Source of the DNA: Tubiluchus corallicola
Taxonomy: Eukaryota; Priapulida; Priapulimorpha; Priapulimorphida; Tubiluchidae
Length of the DNA: 64,000 bases
Direction: 5' to 3'
NCBI GenBank assembly: GCA_030141605.1
Contig: JAQGDQ010000065.1
Coordinates: forward strand, 370,001-434,000
The translations under genes were made by a program, and so were the position numbers. This document shows positions 47,726 through 58,600 of the stretch, piece by piece (positions within the stretch are counted from its first letter, which is position 1; each line of letters starts with the position of its first letter). Under the pieces are notes generated by a model. It had not been told where the DNA came from, searched no databases, and saw nothing but the letters and a program-made list of their open reading frames with translations.

Positions 47726-48909
47726 GTTGTATTACTACTGTTAGAGACATCCGTTTTTCTCAAGGCGTACAAATCAATTAATGCTCACAGCCACAATATA
47801 ATTTATAATAACAAGATATCAATGGTTCTAGCAGGAATTCAATTCAATTTATTGCGCAAATTGCTATTAACATTACATACATTGGCAAGTACAAAAAGAA
47901 AATTATATACAGCAAAAGAGGAAAAAAGAGGAAACGAAGTATTATGACAATGCGGCGACAAGACACAAGATGAATTTAATTTGGATTTTATGCCCCTAAT
48001 ATTTATGTACCAAATTTTGACCGGTACCTGGATTTTAATAGAGTGCCATTTTAACCGCGTTATAATAACACAGGGGTGAGCATTCTCTACCAGAAAGCGA
48101 ATTCGAATGGGAATAAAATCTCAGTATTTCTGTAGTAAGACAACATCAATTTGTTTTATAATAAATTTAAATGTATCAATTTTCCAAACTAACACAATAA
48201 AAATGGAGTTTCCAAAAAACTAGAGGAAAGAAATCTTCAAGTAAAAACCAGTCAAAAACAGAAGAACATATTATTGCAAGAGATGGTAATCAGTCTTGGA
48301 AAAAGTGCAGGTATATGTGCATTTTTCTAAATACCGAAGACGATATTAAAAGTAGAAAGCAACAAGCAGTGCATGCTTTTCTTCAACACAAGAATGTATT
48401 AACTAGCAAGAAATCAAGTTTTAACATTAGATTTTGATTATTTAATGCTTACCTTACCAGCATAGTTATTTATAATACAACAGTGAAAATTGGGTCCTCT
48501 CTCAAATGCCTTTTAAAACTGTCAGCTGATGAAGCACTGATGGTTGACGATGAAAGACGATTGCATGAATTACCGGATGCCCAAAGAAGGGTGATCTGAT
48601 GTTGGTTCTAGCTGGTTATACAAATAACTTAGACTCATGACCATGAAGAATGTGAGGCCTGGAAAAAAGTCTGCCTGTGTCAGAATAGTATTTCCACTAA
48701 CCGTTTTGAAGCAGTTCAGAAGGTCTACCGTCTCACGCCTTGCCTTGAGAATAGAAATCAAACTACAACAAATATTCCACACTTACATGCATTCAAGACG
48801 CTACAACAGCGTAAAGATGATCATTCTTCGGTTTGCACAATTATGTAGAACTCAACTTAGCCATTTTAACAGCTACAAGATTTTATCAAATAGATAATCC
48901 ACTATTTAT
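47726..48909. other. Upstream of VPS33A; no supported gene
   Basis: Presumed VPS33A promoter and intergenic DNA. A fragment at 48073-48120 (AGGGGTGAGCATTCTCTACC) resembles the left end of the hAT-like element at 48910. A roughly 75-codon plus-strand frame at about 48205-48438 lacks a start and a family. Confidence 0.4.
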
Positions 48910-49290
48910 TAGGGGTGAGCATTCTCTAGCAGAAGAGAATTCGAATCGAACCGAATTTGTGACTTTCGAATTTGAATCGAACCGAATTCGAATTGAGATC
49001 GAAAGATTTTCGAACAAGTTTTCGAACCACCAGCAAAAATTAGTCTTACGAAGAGCATGCATATAACTAGATTTTGTTCTGCAATAAAACGACTAGTAAT
49101 TTCTTTAAAATTGTGTGCAGAAATCACAGTTAAATTATGCTAATTGCATGATGTTTCAATCGTTTTAGTGATAAAGAACATGCGTGATTGAAGTGCTGAA
49201 TTATTCGAATCTATAGTTTTGGATTCGAATCGAGTTCGAACTAAAAAAACCTCGTTCGAATCTAACTCGAACGTTCGACGCTCACCCCTA
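48910..49290. mobile_element. hAT-like MITE
   Basis: 381 bp with ends TAGGGGTGAGC and, read inward from the right, TAGGGGTGAGCG. Flanking 8-mers CTATTTAT (48902-48909) and CTATTTTT (49291-49298) match at 7 of 8 positions. The interior is rich in repeated TTCGAAT/CGAACC words that could form a long hairpin. Confidence 0.75.
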
Positions 49291-50670
49291 CTATTTTTTT
49301 AGGAACATTGCGCACCGTAAATTATATTTACCAGTCGCATAAATCCGACAGATTGCCTCACTTGAATCAGATTGGCCACAGAAAATTGGAACTATCTCAG
49401 CTTCACTTTAGACTGGAAGGAAATATGAATTCAAATATTAATTTTATTCACAGCTTTATATGCGAGAGATTGCTCAAGATCACGAAAAAGATAAACAAAA
49501 GAGAAGTCAAAATTTCACAAAAAAAAGATTCAGTACGCAGATTCGCGCAGCATTTCAACTTACGGACAGTTGAAAGATAGGTCTATAAATGACACTGCAC
49601 TCAATGCACTTTGTATGACTTCGCAATATTTGTAATCGCTCTATGCATTTATATATGTACGTATGCATATGTGTCATAATAGAAAGAATAATTTCAGGAA
49701 TCAATGATGAAAGAACGAATGCAGACCACGAGTCGCTATAAAGGATCTATGGACAAATACTAGATTGCTAAAGGTGCGATACCTGCACCATGTTTGTACG
49801 TCCACAATTTGTCAAAACAAGTAGGGGAACATTTTCACGCTATGTCTCACTCAAACTGGCTAATACCATTATGTTATATGTTCATGTATATTACATGTTC
49901 TATTATTATATATGTGATAGCGAAACGAGAGAACGAAATAGCGAAAAAAGAGAGAGCCAGGAAAAAAGGGAAAAAAGAAAGACAACGGAGACCCTAGACG
50001 AGAGTGTCAAGCTTCCTTCCATCCCAACAACTAGGGAAAAAGAAAACAACATCAGTATCAGTATAGGTTATACCTATCCACTTTGAAAAGATGACCCGAG
50101 ACATACGAAAGCGAAACTGGCAGCGCATGCCAAAAATATTTAGGATAGACTACAGATAGAGAAGTAGAAAGGACATTACCGCACCTTTAACTAAGGATTA
50201 CTAAAATACAACTGTCTATGTTGCACACTCTCTATATTAAGCATTTATATGCAGATTCGACAATTTTCAATTTCCGAACTTTCTAATTAGAGAATAAAAT
50301 GAACAAAAGATCATCGGTGTCTCAAACAGATGTGTCAAAAATTTCTTTGGTCTCAGCGACTAGAAAGAATGAAAAACAACATCAGTAAAAGTCACGGCTA
50401 TCCACTCCGAACCGAGCCATGCAAGACCGAAAAGGGAAGTGCATGCCGCATCCTATAAATTGTAATGTGAATGAAAACAAAATATTAGTGATAACAAAGG
50501 TTTACTGTGCCTTTAAACAGTTGCTATGTAACCTTCTTTCTCAGGCTCACATGGATCATTGTGATCCTTTTTCTATGCACTCATGGGAAGGTTTTCTACA
50601 AGCACATGTCCTATGATGTAGGGAACTAGCTTCAGATTGTCCTAGAGAACTATTGCAGGAGCTTTATCAT
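49291..50670. other. Intergenic, no supported gene
   Basis: Low-complexity AG-rich stretches at 49915-50000 produce spurious open frames. Two roughly 100-bp segments (about 50028-50133 and 50349-50452) share diverged words such as AACAACATCAGTA, CTATCCACT and GCATGCC, suggesting an old duplication. Nothing else is recognised. Confidence 0.4.
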
Positions 50671-50671
50671 A

Positions 50672-50986
50672 TTAAAGAATATTAAAAGCTTGATCATTGC
50701 CTATCACAAAGTGTACTAGCTGTACCCAGTCATCTCGACTCACAGGATCTGCACGTACTCCTGTAAACTTATTGAAGAGTTTTCTTCTTAACTTTGCTGG
50801 TAACACTGGTACGTGATATTTTCCTCCCAACGATTTAACCATAGGATGATACTTGAAATATTTGTCTTGAAGGTAGATCACTAAATGCCATAAAGTGGTG
50901 TTATAGGTTCTATTAATTGGAGGAATTCTATTTTCCGGAATAGTAGGATCCTTAATGGTCGCAACAACAGTCGGAAGAATGTCCAA
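50672..50986 (-). pseudogene. Unrecognised 104-codon open frame
   Basis: The translation looks protein-like (TLWHLVIYLQDKYFKYHP; VPVLPAKLRRKLFNKFTGVR; RDDWVQLVHFVIG) and ends in a stop. Upstream minus-strand sequence to about 51150 is broken by stops but also coding-like. It lies just downstream of the LINE 3' end. It could be a fragment of a host gene or of an unknown element. Confidence 0.35.
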
Positions 50987-51165
50987 GTATCATGATCAAA
51001 CACGAAGACTTCTTTAGGAAGTTCACAAGGCAATCCCTCGCCTACCTCTCAACATATATAGGTGGCAGTACAGAAACCTAAGTTACGCACCTTTCTTCTT
51101 TGTCTACGGATCTCACCGCTGGTGGTAAAGCCGTAGCATATGGTATAAAATGTCTACTACGAACC

Positions 51166-51190
51166 TATATATATATATATATATATATAA
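51166..51190. repeat. (TA)n microsatellite at LINE 3' end
   Basis: Pure TA run directly abutting the 3' end of the LINE copy (minus strand ...AAAGATTATTATATATA). It may be the LINE tail or its insertion site. Confidence 0.9.
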
Positions 51191-51397
51191 TAATCTTTAT
51201 TTGCCATTAAAAACATTGATAATCACTGATAAAAACTTTACAGAGATAATCAATCAGTGTTAGTTAATAAAAATTTACACTGCTGAAGGCAAATGCGTCA
51301 GTGCCATCTAAACTACTGTGCAGTAATGACGAATAAAATCAAACATATTTACAACCATATACAAAAAAATAAAAAATAAAAAAAAACTATGATTTAA

Positions 51398-52650
51398 TTA
51401 ATATGGCCGTGGGTATATGAATTCTGAATTAGTGTGTATGTTGTCGTACTGGTGTGATGGCATTTCATATCTGGTTAATATTAGTGATTTTAATTTTGTT
51501 TTAAATGCTGATAGGGACTTGATTTGTTTAACCTGTAATGGTAGAGAATTCCAAAGTAAAATTGCTTGTTTGATTACAGAGTTCGTTCCATAGTGGGTAT
51601 TTGTCCTAATTTGTTTTAGATTGCTTGTTCTGGAATTAACGATAGGATTTGGAAAAAAGGTAAATCTGTTATTCTGGAATGGTTTGCTGATGTTGTTAAA
51701 GTATTTAAATATAAAAAGCAGAGTAAAATATTCTTTGTGTGCTTCAATGATTGGGAATTTTAAAGTTTTTCTCAGGTTAGTTGTTGAAGCTTTGAATTTT
51801 TCTCTACCTGCCTTATGTTTGTATGAGTACCCAGCTATCAATCTCAACGCATAGTTTTGAAGGAGATTTAATTTTAAGTAATTTTCTCTTTTGGTTTTTT
51901 GAAGTAGCGTACATCCATATAAGAAGTGTGGTAGAACTAAAGTTTTATATATTAGTGTTTTAGTTTCCTTTGTTAGTTGCCCTTTAACTTGTCGGAGATA
52001 TGATGTGCTAGATGCCATTTTTGTGTATATGTTATTAAAGTGTTCATCCCATGAAAGATTATTGTCTACCTGTATGCCCAGGAATTTAACATTGTTAGTT
52101 TGTTTGATTACAGCATTATCTATTGTCAAAGTGGTTGATGATGCATCATTAGTATTTAATGAGGGTGACAATATCATAAATTCTGTTTTGTCATTATTCA
52201 TTTTTAGCTTGTAATGACTAAATGCCATATTTATATTTTTTATATCTTCTTCTAAATAATTTTTTGCAGTTTGGACATTTTCATGGGCTATGTAGATTGT
52301 AGTGTCATCAGCGTATTGCGTTATTTGTGAGTGTTTTAATACACTGGATATGTTGTTTATATATAGGCAAAATAATAACGGACCTAGTAGTGTTCCTTGC
52401 GGTATACCTCTGTTTAACGTGGCCCAGTCAGAAAAGTTGGTTGTATCTAACTTTACTCGTTGTTGTCTGTCTTTGAGATAATTTTGTATCAGTTTTAACG
52501 ATGTCGAATCTAATCTGATTTGTTTTAAATTATCGTAAAGTAGTTCGTGATTAATGCTATCGAAAGCTTTACTTAAATCTAAAAATGCTGCTAAAATGTA
52601 TTGCTTGTTGTCTAAACTATGTCTCCAATTTTCTGTTGTGTGTATTACAG
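51398..52650 (-). pseudogene. LINE reverse transcriptase, C-terminal part (frameshifted)
   Basis: The second part of the LINE ORF, in a different frame from the upstream part. RT motifs: AFLDLSKAFDSINHELL (motif A, Asp in LDLSKAFD), GIPQGTLLGPLLF (motif B), QYADDTTIYIA (motif C; YADD), FLGIQVDNNLSW (thumb side). The C-terminus continues about 250 residues to a stop at 51398. It is open throughout except for the junction with the upstream frame. The frame formally extends to 52708, but real LINE homology begins near 52650. Confidence 0.88.
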
Positions 52651-54671
52651 GCGTCAATGGTTGAATGGTGTTTACGGAAGCCAAACTGATGTTTTGATAA
52701 AAGTCCATGTTTATTTACATATGAATTTATCTGATCATAAATTACCCTTTCCCAAACTTTGCCAAAACAATGGATTACGGAAATTGGGCGATAATTCATG
52801 GGATCACATTTTGAATCTTTTTTATGGATTGGAGTCACGTATGCCATTTTACATACTGTTGGAAATTCGCCTCTCATAATTATCTGATTAGCAATGTAAG
52901 TCATATGCGGGGCTATTACAGATGCACTATCTTTTAGAATTTTGATAGGAATATCTGATGGCCCACTCCCTTTGTTGGAACTTAGGTTATTTAATATGTC
53001 GTTAATTTCTCCTACTGTGACGCTTTTGAATGAGAATACTGTGTTGGACGATTTGTTTTTTAATTTGTTAATTATATTATTGCTAATATGAGAAGCCATT
53101 CCCTTAAAATTTCCAAGATTCAGGAATATTGCATTTAGCGCGTTGGCAATATCTTTGGGTTTTGTAATAACAGTGTTGTTGATCTTAATTTCGTCAACAC
53201 GCGTTAGTTTGTTACGACATTTATTTATTACATTGTTAATAATTTTCCATTTTTCTTTAGTATTTCTTACGTTTTTACATTGTTGTTGTATATGTTTATT
53301 TTTCAAGCATTTATTAAGATTATTAAATTGATTTCTCTTTTTTTTATAATTGTTATGATTGTATTTAGTTTTGTTCTTTTCCCATATATTATACATTTTG
53401 TTTTTCGCTATTCTTAGTTTGTCAAGTTCAGGTGTTGTCCAGGTACTTTCGTTATTGAGTTTGTTTTGTTGTGGGATTTGCTTTACGTTTTTATATGGTG
53501 CATGTACATTAAGGCAATATTCGACATTATATATCAGAATATTAACTTGTGTATCTATTTTATCAGTCATATATATGGAGGTCCAGTTCATTTTTGCTAA
53601 GTCGATTAAGTATGAATGTTTGTTGTATTGGGCGTAGTCTCTCATTAAGTGCCAGACTGAATTTTGGTTATTGTTATGCTGTGGGGTCATTTTATCTACT
53701 AATATTGTGAAATGACGATCTGAATAATCACACGGGAAAGTATCATATGCTACGAAATTATTGTTACTATTCGAAATGAAATGGTCGATTACTGTGGCTG
53801 ATGTTTTAGAAATTCGAGTGGGTTTATTGTTGTTAAGTATGTGGACATTATATTGTTTTAAGAGCTCTGTGTATGTTTTGTATGCCAGTGTGTTAGTAGC
53901 TAAAATATCAAGGTTGAAATCGCCCATTATAAGAACTTTTTTATTTTCGAAAACAATGCGTTCTAGTTCTTCACTAAAGTATTTGAAAAATGTTTTGTGT
54001 TTGAGATTGGGTGGTCTATATATGGTTCCTATTACATAGTTTTCAATGCTGCACCAAACAGATTCAATCTTGCCGGTTCTGATGCCTTTCATTTCTTGTG
54101 GTCTCAGGTGTGAAGGTATATACATCGCAACCCCTCCACCTTTCTTATTTTTACATCTATCTCTTCTTATTAATGTGTGATTAGGTAATTCTATAGTGTT
54201 GCTAAGTATTTGTTTATGTAGCCAAGTTTCTGTTATGCCTACAATCAGATTTTCGGTGGCGTGAATTGTATCTTTCAGCAGCCAGTGTTTTTTGACGAGA
54301 CTTTGAATATTTATATTTAGAAATTTGATGTTCTTTTTATAAGTAATCATGAATTTTTTTAGCTCATCACTGGTATTATTATTGTTGGTGTTATTGTTAT
54401 TGTTATTATTATTATTATTATTATTTGGCAAAATGGGTCCAGGGTTAGTTTCGATACCACCAAGTATAAGTAGTAAACGAATTATGGTTAAAATGTAAGC
54501 CAGTTCAGAACATGAGTATATAGTGCTTTCAAATTTAGATGAAATCTGTAATTTTCCCAATTTTTTTAGAGCTACGTATTTTAGATTGACATGACGCATT
54601 TGCCTTTTTAGGAAGTACACAGAGTTAAAAATATTTTTTACAAGTGGTTGAACGTCATAATTAAAGTTCAA
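52650..54671 (-). CDS. LINE ORF, 2A-like motif, AP endonuclease and RT start
   Basis: An open 684-codon frame, of which about 674 codons are homologous before the frameshift. Residues 1-70 are a basic N-terminus with a hydrophobic LTIIRLLLIL stretch. GGIETNPGP at 71-79 is a 2A-like motif. A poly-Asn run at 83-99 comes from an ATT repeat. AP-type endonuclease spans about 112-325 (TETW with E148, GDFN with D251, IDH at 295-297, SDRH at 317-320). RT begins with MNYRPISVIHCFGKVWERVI and HQFGFRKHHST. This is the architecture of 2A-bearing CR1-type LINEs described in marine invertebrates. The frame then runs 10 codons out of register before a stop at 52617. Confidence 0.88.
54378..54425. repeat. 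(TTA/TTG)n microsatellite encoding poly-Asn
   Basis: Trinucleotide run read on the minus strand as AAT/AAC codons, just after the 2A-like motif of the LINE ORF. Confidence 0.9.
54435..54461 (-). other. 2A-like ribosome-skipping motif (G-I-E-T-N-P-G-P)
   Basis: Residues 71-79 read GGIETNPGP after a hydrophobic LLLIL stretch. The consensus is D-(V/I)-E-x-N-P-G-P, where translation skips the final Gly-Pro bond. Here the first Asp is Gly, so activity may be reduced. 2A motifs in this N-terminal position are documented for CR1-type LINEs. Confidence 0.75.
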
Positions 54672-55099
54672 ATGATTAAAATCAGGCCAATTTTTAAGTT
54701 TAAAAATATGATAATTCTTAATTATTACAGGTAAGTTGGTATTGCCATTGTACAGCTGTAAGATGCATATCGAAGCAATAAATAAAATTTTATGGGAATT
54801 ACATTTAGCTTTTACACATATGAAAATTTTTGAAATATAAATTAAGATCTGTATTACTTATTAAGTCAAGAGTATAAAGCACAAAATCAGGATTAAGGCA
54901 ACATGGGTCCACTAGTAAAATATATGAAGGTATTACGCTTAAATTTATCAGCACCATAATTAATTTACTATTGTGTGACTTAGAAAGAGTAACGTAAATT
55001 ATGAGAGTTAGACTGATTGCCAATAGGCTAATGTTAACGATAGGCCTATAACATGCACACATTTCATCATTAGTGGGTACATTATATGAAGTACAGGCG

Positions 55100-55330
55100 G
55101 CACTAATTGGGCAAATAACGTGAAGATGTGTGCCCTTGCAATATCTACATATTATTTGAGATGAACACATCCAAGCAAAGTGACCACCTTCTAGGCCCTT
55201 AAAATTGTATCATTGAGCTTGTTTCTTCTGCTTTGAGCGGTCGTAAACTGATCAGAATCTGCTGACCAGTAATTCTGATGGCAAAAATGGCACGAAGTCG
55301 GTGGCTGATCCTTCTTCGACATTCTATAAG
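55100..55330 (-). pseudogene. Gag-type zinc-knuckle fragment
   Basis: Minus-strand frames read CHFCHQNYWSADSDQF, then after one stop GGHFAWMCSSQIICRYCKGTHLHVICP, a CCHC-knuckle pattern seen in BEL/Pao and some Ty3 Gag proteins. The following 90 codons to 54805 stay open but are not recognisable. It sits just upstream of the LINE, so a LINE ORF1 origin is an alternative. Confidence 0.4.
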
Positions 55331-55659
55331 CTAGGAGACAAAATAATTAGTCAGTAAATGCTATCTTTTGTGGTTTTACGCTATATCGTATGTAATGCTT
55401 TGAATTTATGTTATAATACGTATTTTATTAAAATACATTTACAGATGATCTCCTGAAAGAGAAATATAGTTAATTTATCCATACATACTTTATCTCTATT
55501 CTGTAGTTGAAACTATGCTTGGTTATGTGAAAGCTGGGTTCAGATGTAATACGTCAAATGAACTTAAAAATAATAAAAAAGATATTAATGTCTATTTTAT
55601 GTACGTATCTAAATTATTTGCCACTTCTAGACGATTACAGATGCACCACCAGCTTATGG

Positions 55660-58600
55660 ACAGGGCGTTCCAAAATGGTTGCATCAGCAAGACTTCTACC
55701 TTGGTTGTCTAATACTGAATGAGCCATTTGAAGACGCACTTTTCTTATTTCACCCTCAGCACTAGGATTGGTTTCTTACGCTCTAGCCAACGTCCAATCA
55801 TTTCTAGTACGACCTTCATCTTTCACAAGATTATATCATCAGCTTCTACCTGGTGCTTAGATCCATGCCACTTAGGCCTTGTCTGAAAATTTTGGAGAAA
55901 TGCCTACCACCCGGACCAGAACAGATTTGCCCAGTGTTGCACTCTTCTCCAACGTGTGTGTGAACATTTTACATTCTCCACGAAGTTACTTGGTGAAGGC
56001 ATTATGAATTTCGATTTAACCTTCATCATGAGCAATTGATTTGGAGTTAACGGGTTAAGAAACTGAGAATCATTTATGGACTCTGTAGTCAGAGAATGAC
56101 TATTTACTATTTTAATGTCTTTGGTAATATTACATCAACTCGATAATTACTATTTGGACAACACTTCAACACTTTATTATTTCAAATGTAATGAACGATA
56201 CATTAAACAAAGAAAATTAGCATGTACTGTCAAATGCCTTATCTTACACATGTTCTCCTTTCCAGGCATCACTAACTAACCCACATCACTAAGCACAAGA
56301 TTTCATGCATATACAACATTTCCTTTCTCCTACTTGTGAACCTGCATACAAAATTAAGCCCAAGAAATTCACTCTAAAATGAAACACACATTGCAATTTG
56401 CAGGACAAAAATTTCCCATAGGGCTTGGATGAATCTCATCCTCAAATCAACATGTGCAGTGTGAACACTAACTTTTGAAATTTGTTAACATTAAACTGTA
56501 TCTAGTAACTAGCATATGTTTGCCCTATATAGGATAGCAAGACAAATCATATCTAATATATCTGTGTCCTCAAGCAGCAGAATTAATTACAAATTCAGCC
56601 GTTTTGGAGGAACAATGGCTCTTTTAGACCTTCTCAAGGTAGTGTTAGGATTTTCCTCGACATGAATAGCATTTGGTGATTTAACAGGTAACACATCTTT
56701 ACATGTGTCAGGTCCTTTCACTACAAAAGGTTTTTGGTTTACAATTGGTTTTACAGAAGTGTTTACAGTAGTAGTAGAGGGCATCGTAATATCGGGATGT
56801 AACTGTACATGGGACAGGAACATTACAACTGATTTTGGTTCAATTACACTAGGCTTAACATGCGGCTCTTTGCCAACTTTCAGTTCACAATCACTTCTTG
56901 CATCATCATGCATCAAATGATCAGTGTGCACAAATCGAGCAAAATTACCAGGTAGTTTAACTAAGTACGTATGAGGACCCTTGATTTCAGTTATTATACC
57001 AGGAATCCACTTTTCTCTACCTTTTCTCAAATTTCGAACTTTAACATGTTAATACAAACTGTATACACGAGATTTAGGGTTTTTACCATCACGATGTAGT
57101 TTACTTGCCTCTTGTTTATGTTCTACCTTACGCTCCAAGCTAAGTTTAACTAAAGACAACACAGTTCGAGGAGCTCTCTTTAGAAAAAGTTCAGAGGGAG
57201 TCTTACCAGTAGTGCTTTGGTACATTGCGATAATTAAATAAAACATGTGCTATTTTATTATGTAATGGCATACGAGCATCACACTTTTTGTACATCTGTT
57301 TAAAAGTATGCACATATTTTTGGTGGTATGGTGGGCATAGAGTGTGTTCGATATCATTTTGCTGTAAAAAGAACTTGAAATCTTCAGTAATGAATTGGGG
57401 TCCATTATCTGAAACTAATCTTTGGGGAAGGCCAAATTTTGCAAACAAGGTTCTCAAAGTTGTAATAGTAGCAGACGAAGAAGTACTTGTCATCGGAAAA
57501 AAGCTCAAGCCATTTAGAAAAACTATCAACAACTAAGAAAAACATCTGACCTCTAACTTCTGCGAAATCTTCATGAATCCTTTGCCAGGGTTCTGTGGAC
57601 CAGGGCCACAACAAAAGAGGAACAGGCTTAGGGTTCTTACCCAAGTCTGAACATTGTTGACAAGTCCGAACAATTTCTTCGATGTCCTGGCCACCAGACG
57701 AATGACCTCGCCATAGCCTTCATTCAAGTAACACCTGGGTGGCAATCATGAAGTTCAACTGGCATTCTTTTCTGCAAATGTACAGGAACAACTACTCTCC
57801 TACCCCAGAGAAGACATCCATCCTCAACTGACAATTCATCTTTGCGCTGAAAAAATGGAGAGAAAATTTTATCCACTTCAATCCGCCAACCAAATAAAGT
57901 GTACTCATACACTCTGGACAAGAAAGAACCGTTGGCAGTTACACTTGCAATTTCACTAGAGGTTATTGGCAGATTATCAACAATAACATGACAATTCCAA
58001 TGCTCATTGGGGTCAGCAGTAGCATGATTATTAACTGGGAATCTACTCAACATATCGGTTTTAGCATTTGCATTACCAGAACGGTACACAATATCATACT
58101 GATATCCTGACAAAAGCCCATCTTTGCATCCTGGCAGCAGCTAGAGTAAGAATGCTAGTCTTAGGACCAAAAATTCGAGTGAGAGGCTTATGGTCCGTCA
58201 TTAAAGTGAATTTTCGCCCATACAAATACATATGGAAACGCTTTACACCACAAATTATTGACAAACATTCGTTTTCAATCTGAGCGTAACCCTTTTCAGC
58301 AGAACTTAAGGTCCTAAGTGCAAAAGCAATAGGTCTATCCGACCCGTTTTCCATCTTGTGGCTCAAAACTGCTCCTAAGCCAAAAGGAGAAGCATCTACA
58401 CTTAAGATTAGTGGCTTCTGAGAATCAAATTGCACAAGAACCTGAGCACTTAACCAAGACTCTTTAGCAAACAAGAAAGCTCTTCACATGCTTTTGACCA
58501 GGCCCATTTAGCAGTATGCCTTAACAAACCATACAAAGCATGCAGTTTAGAAGACAAATTGGGCGCAAATTTGGCGTAATAGTTTACCATACCCAAAACG

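Larger units (their letters stand above)
51190..54760 (-). mobile_element. Near-full-length CR1-like LINE, copy 1
   Basis: Minus-strand non-LTR element: about 90 bp of leader, a long ORF with N-terminal extension, 2A-like motif, AP-type endonuclease and RT (split by one frameshift near 52650), and a 3' UTR of about 200 bp. A second copy at 61352-64000 shares coding sequence and the 3' UTR (CAGTAGTTTAG, CTGACGCATTTGCCTT). The 5' boundary is uncertain. Confidence 0.85.

Noticed and set aside
49790-50086. Charged 98-codon frame
   Set aside because: Arises from an AG-rich low-complexity stretch.
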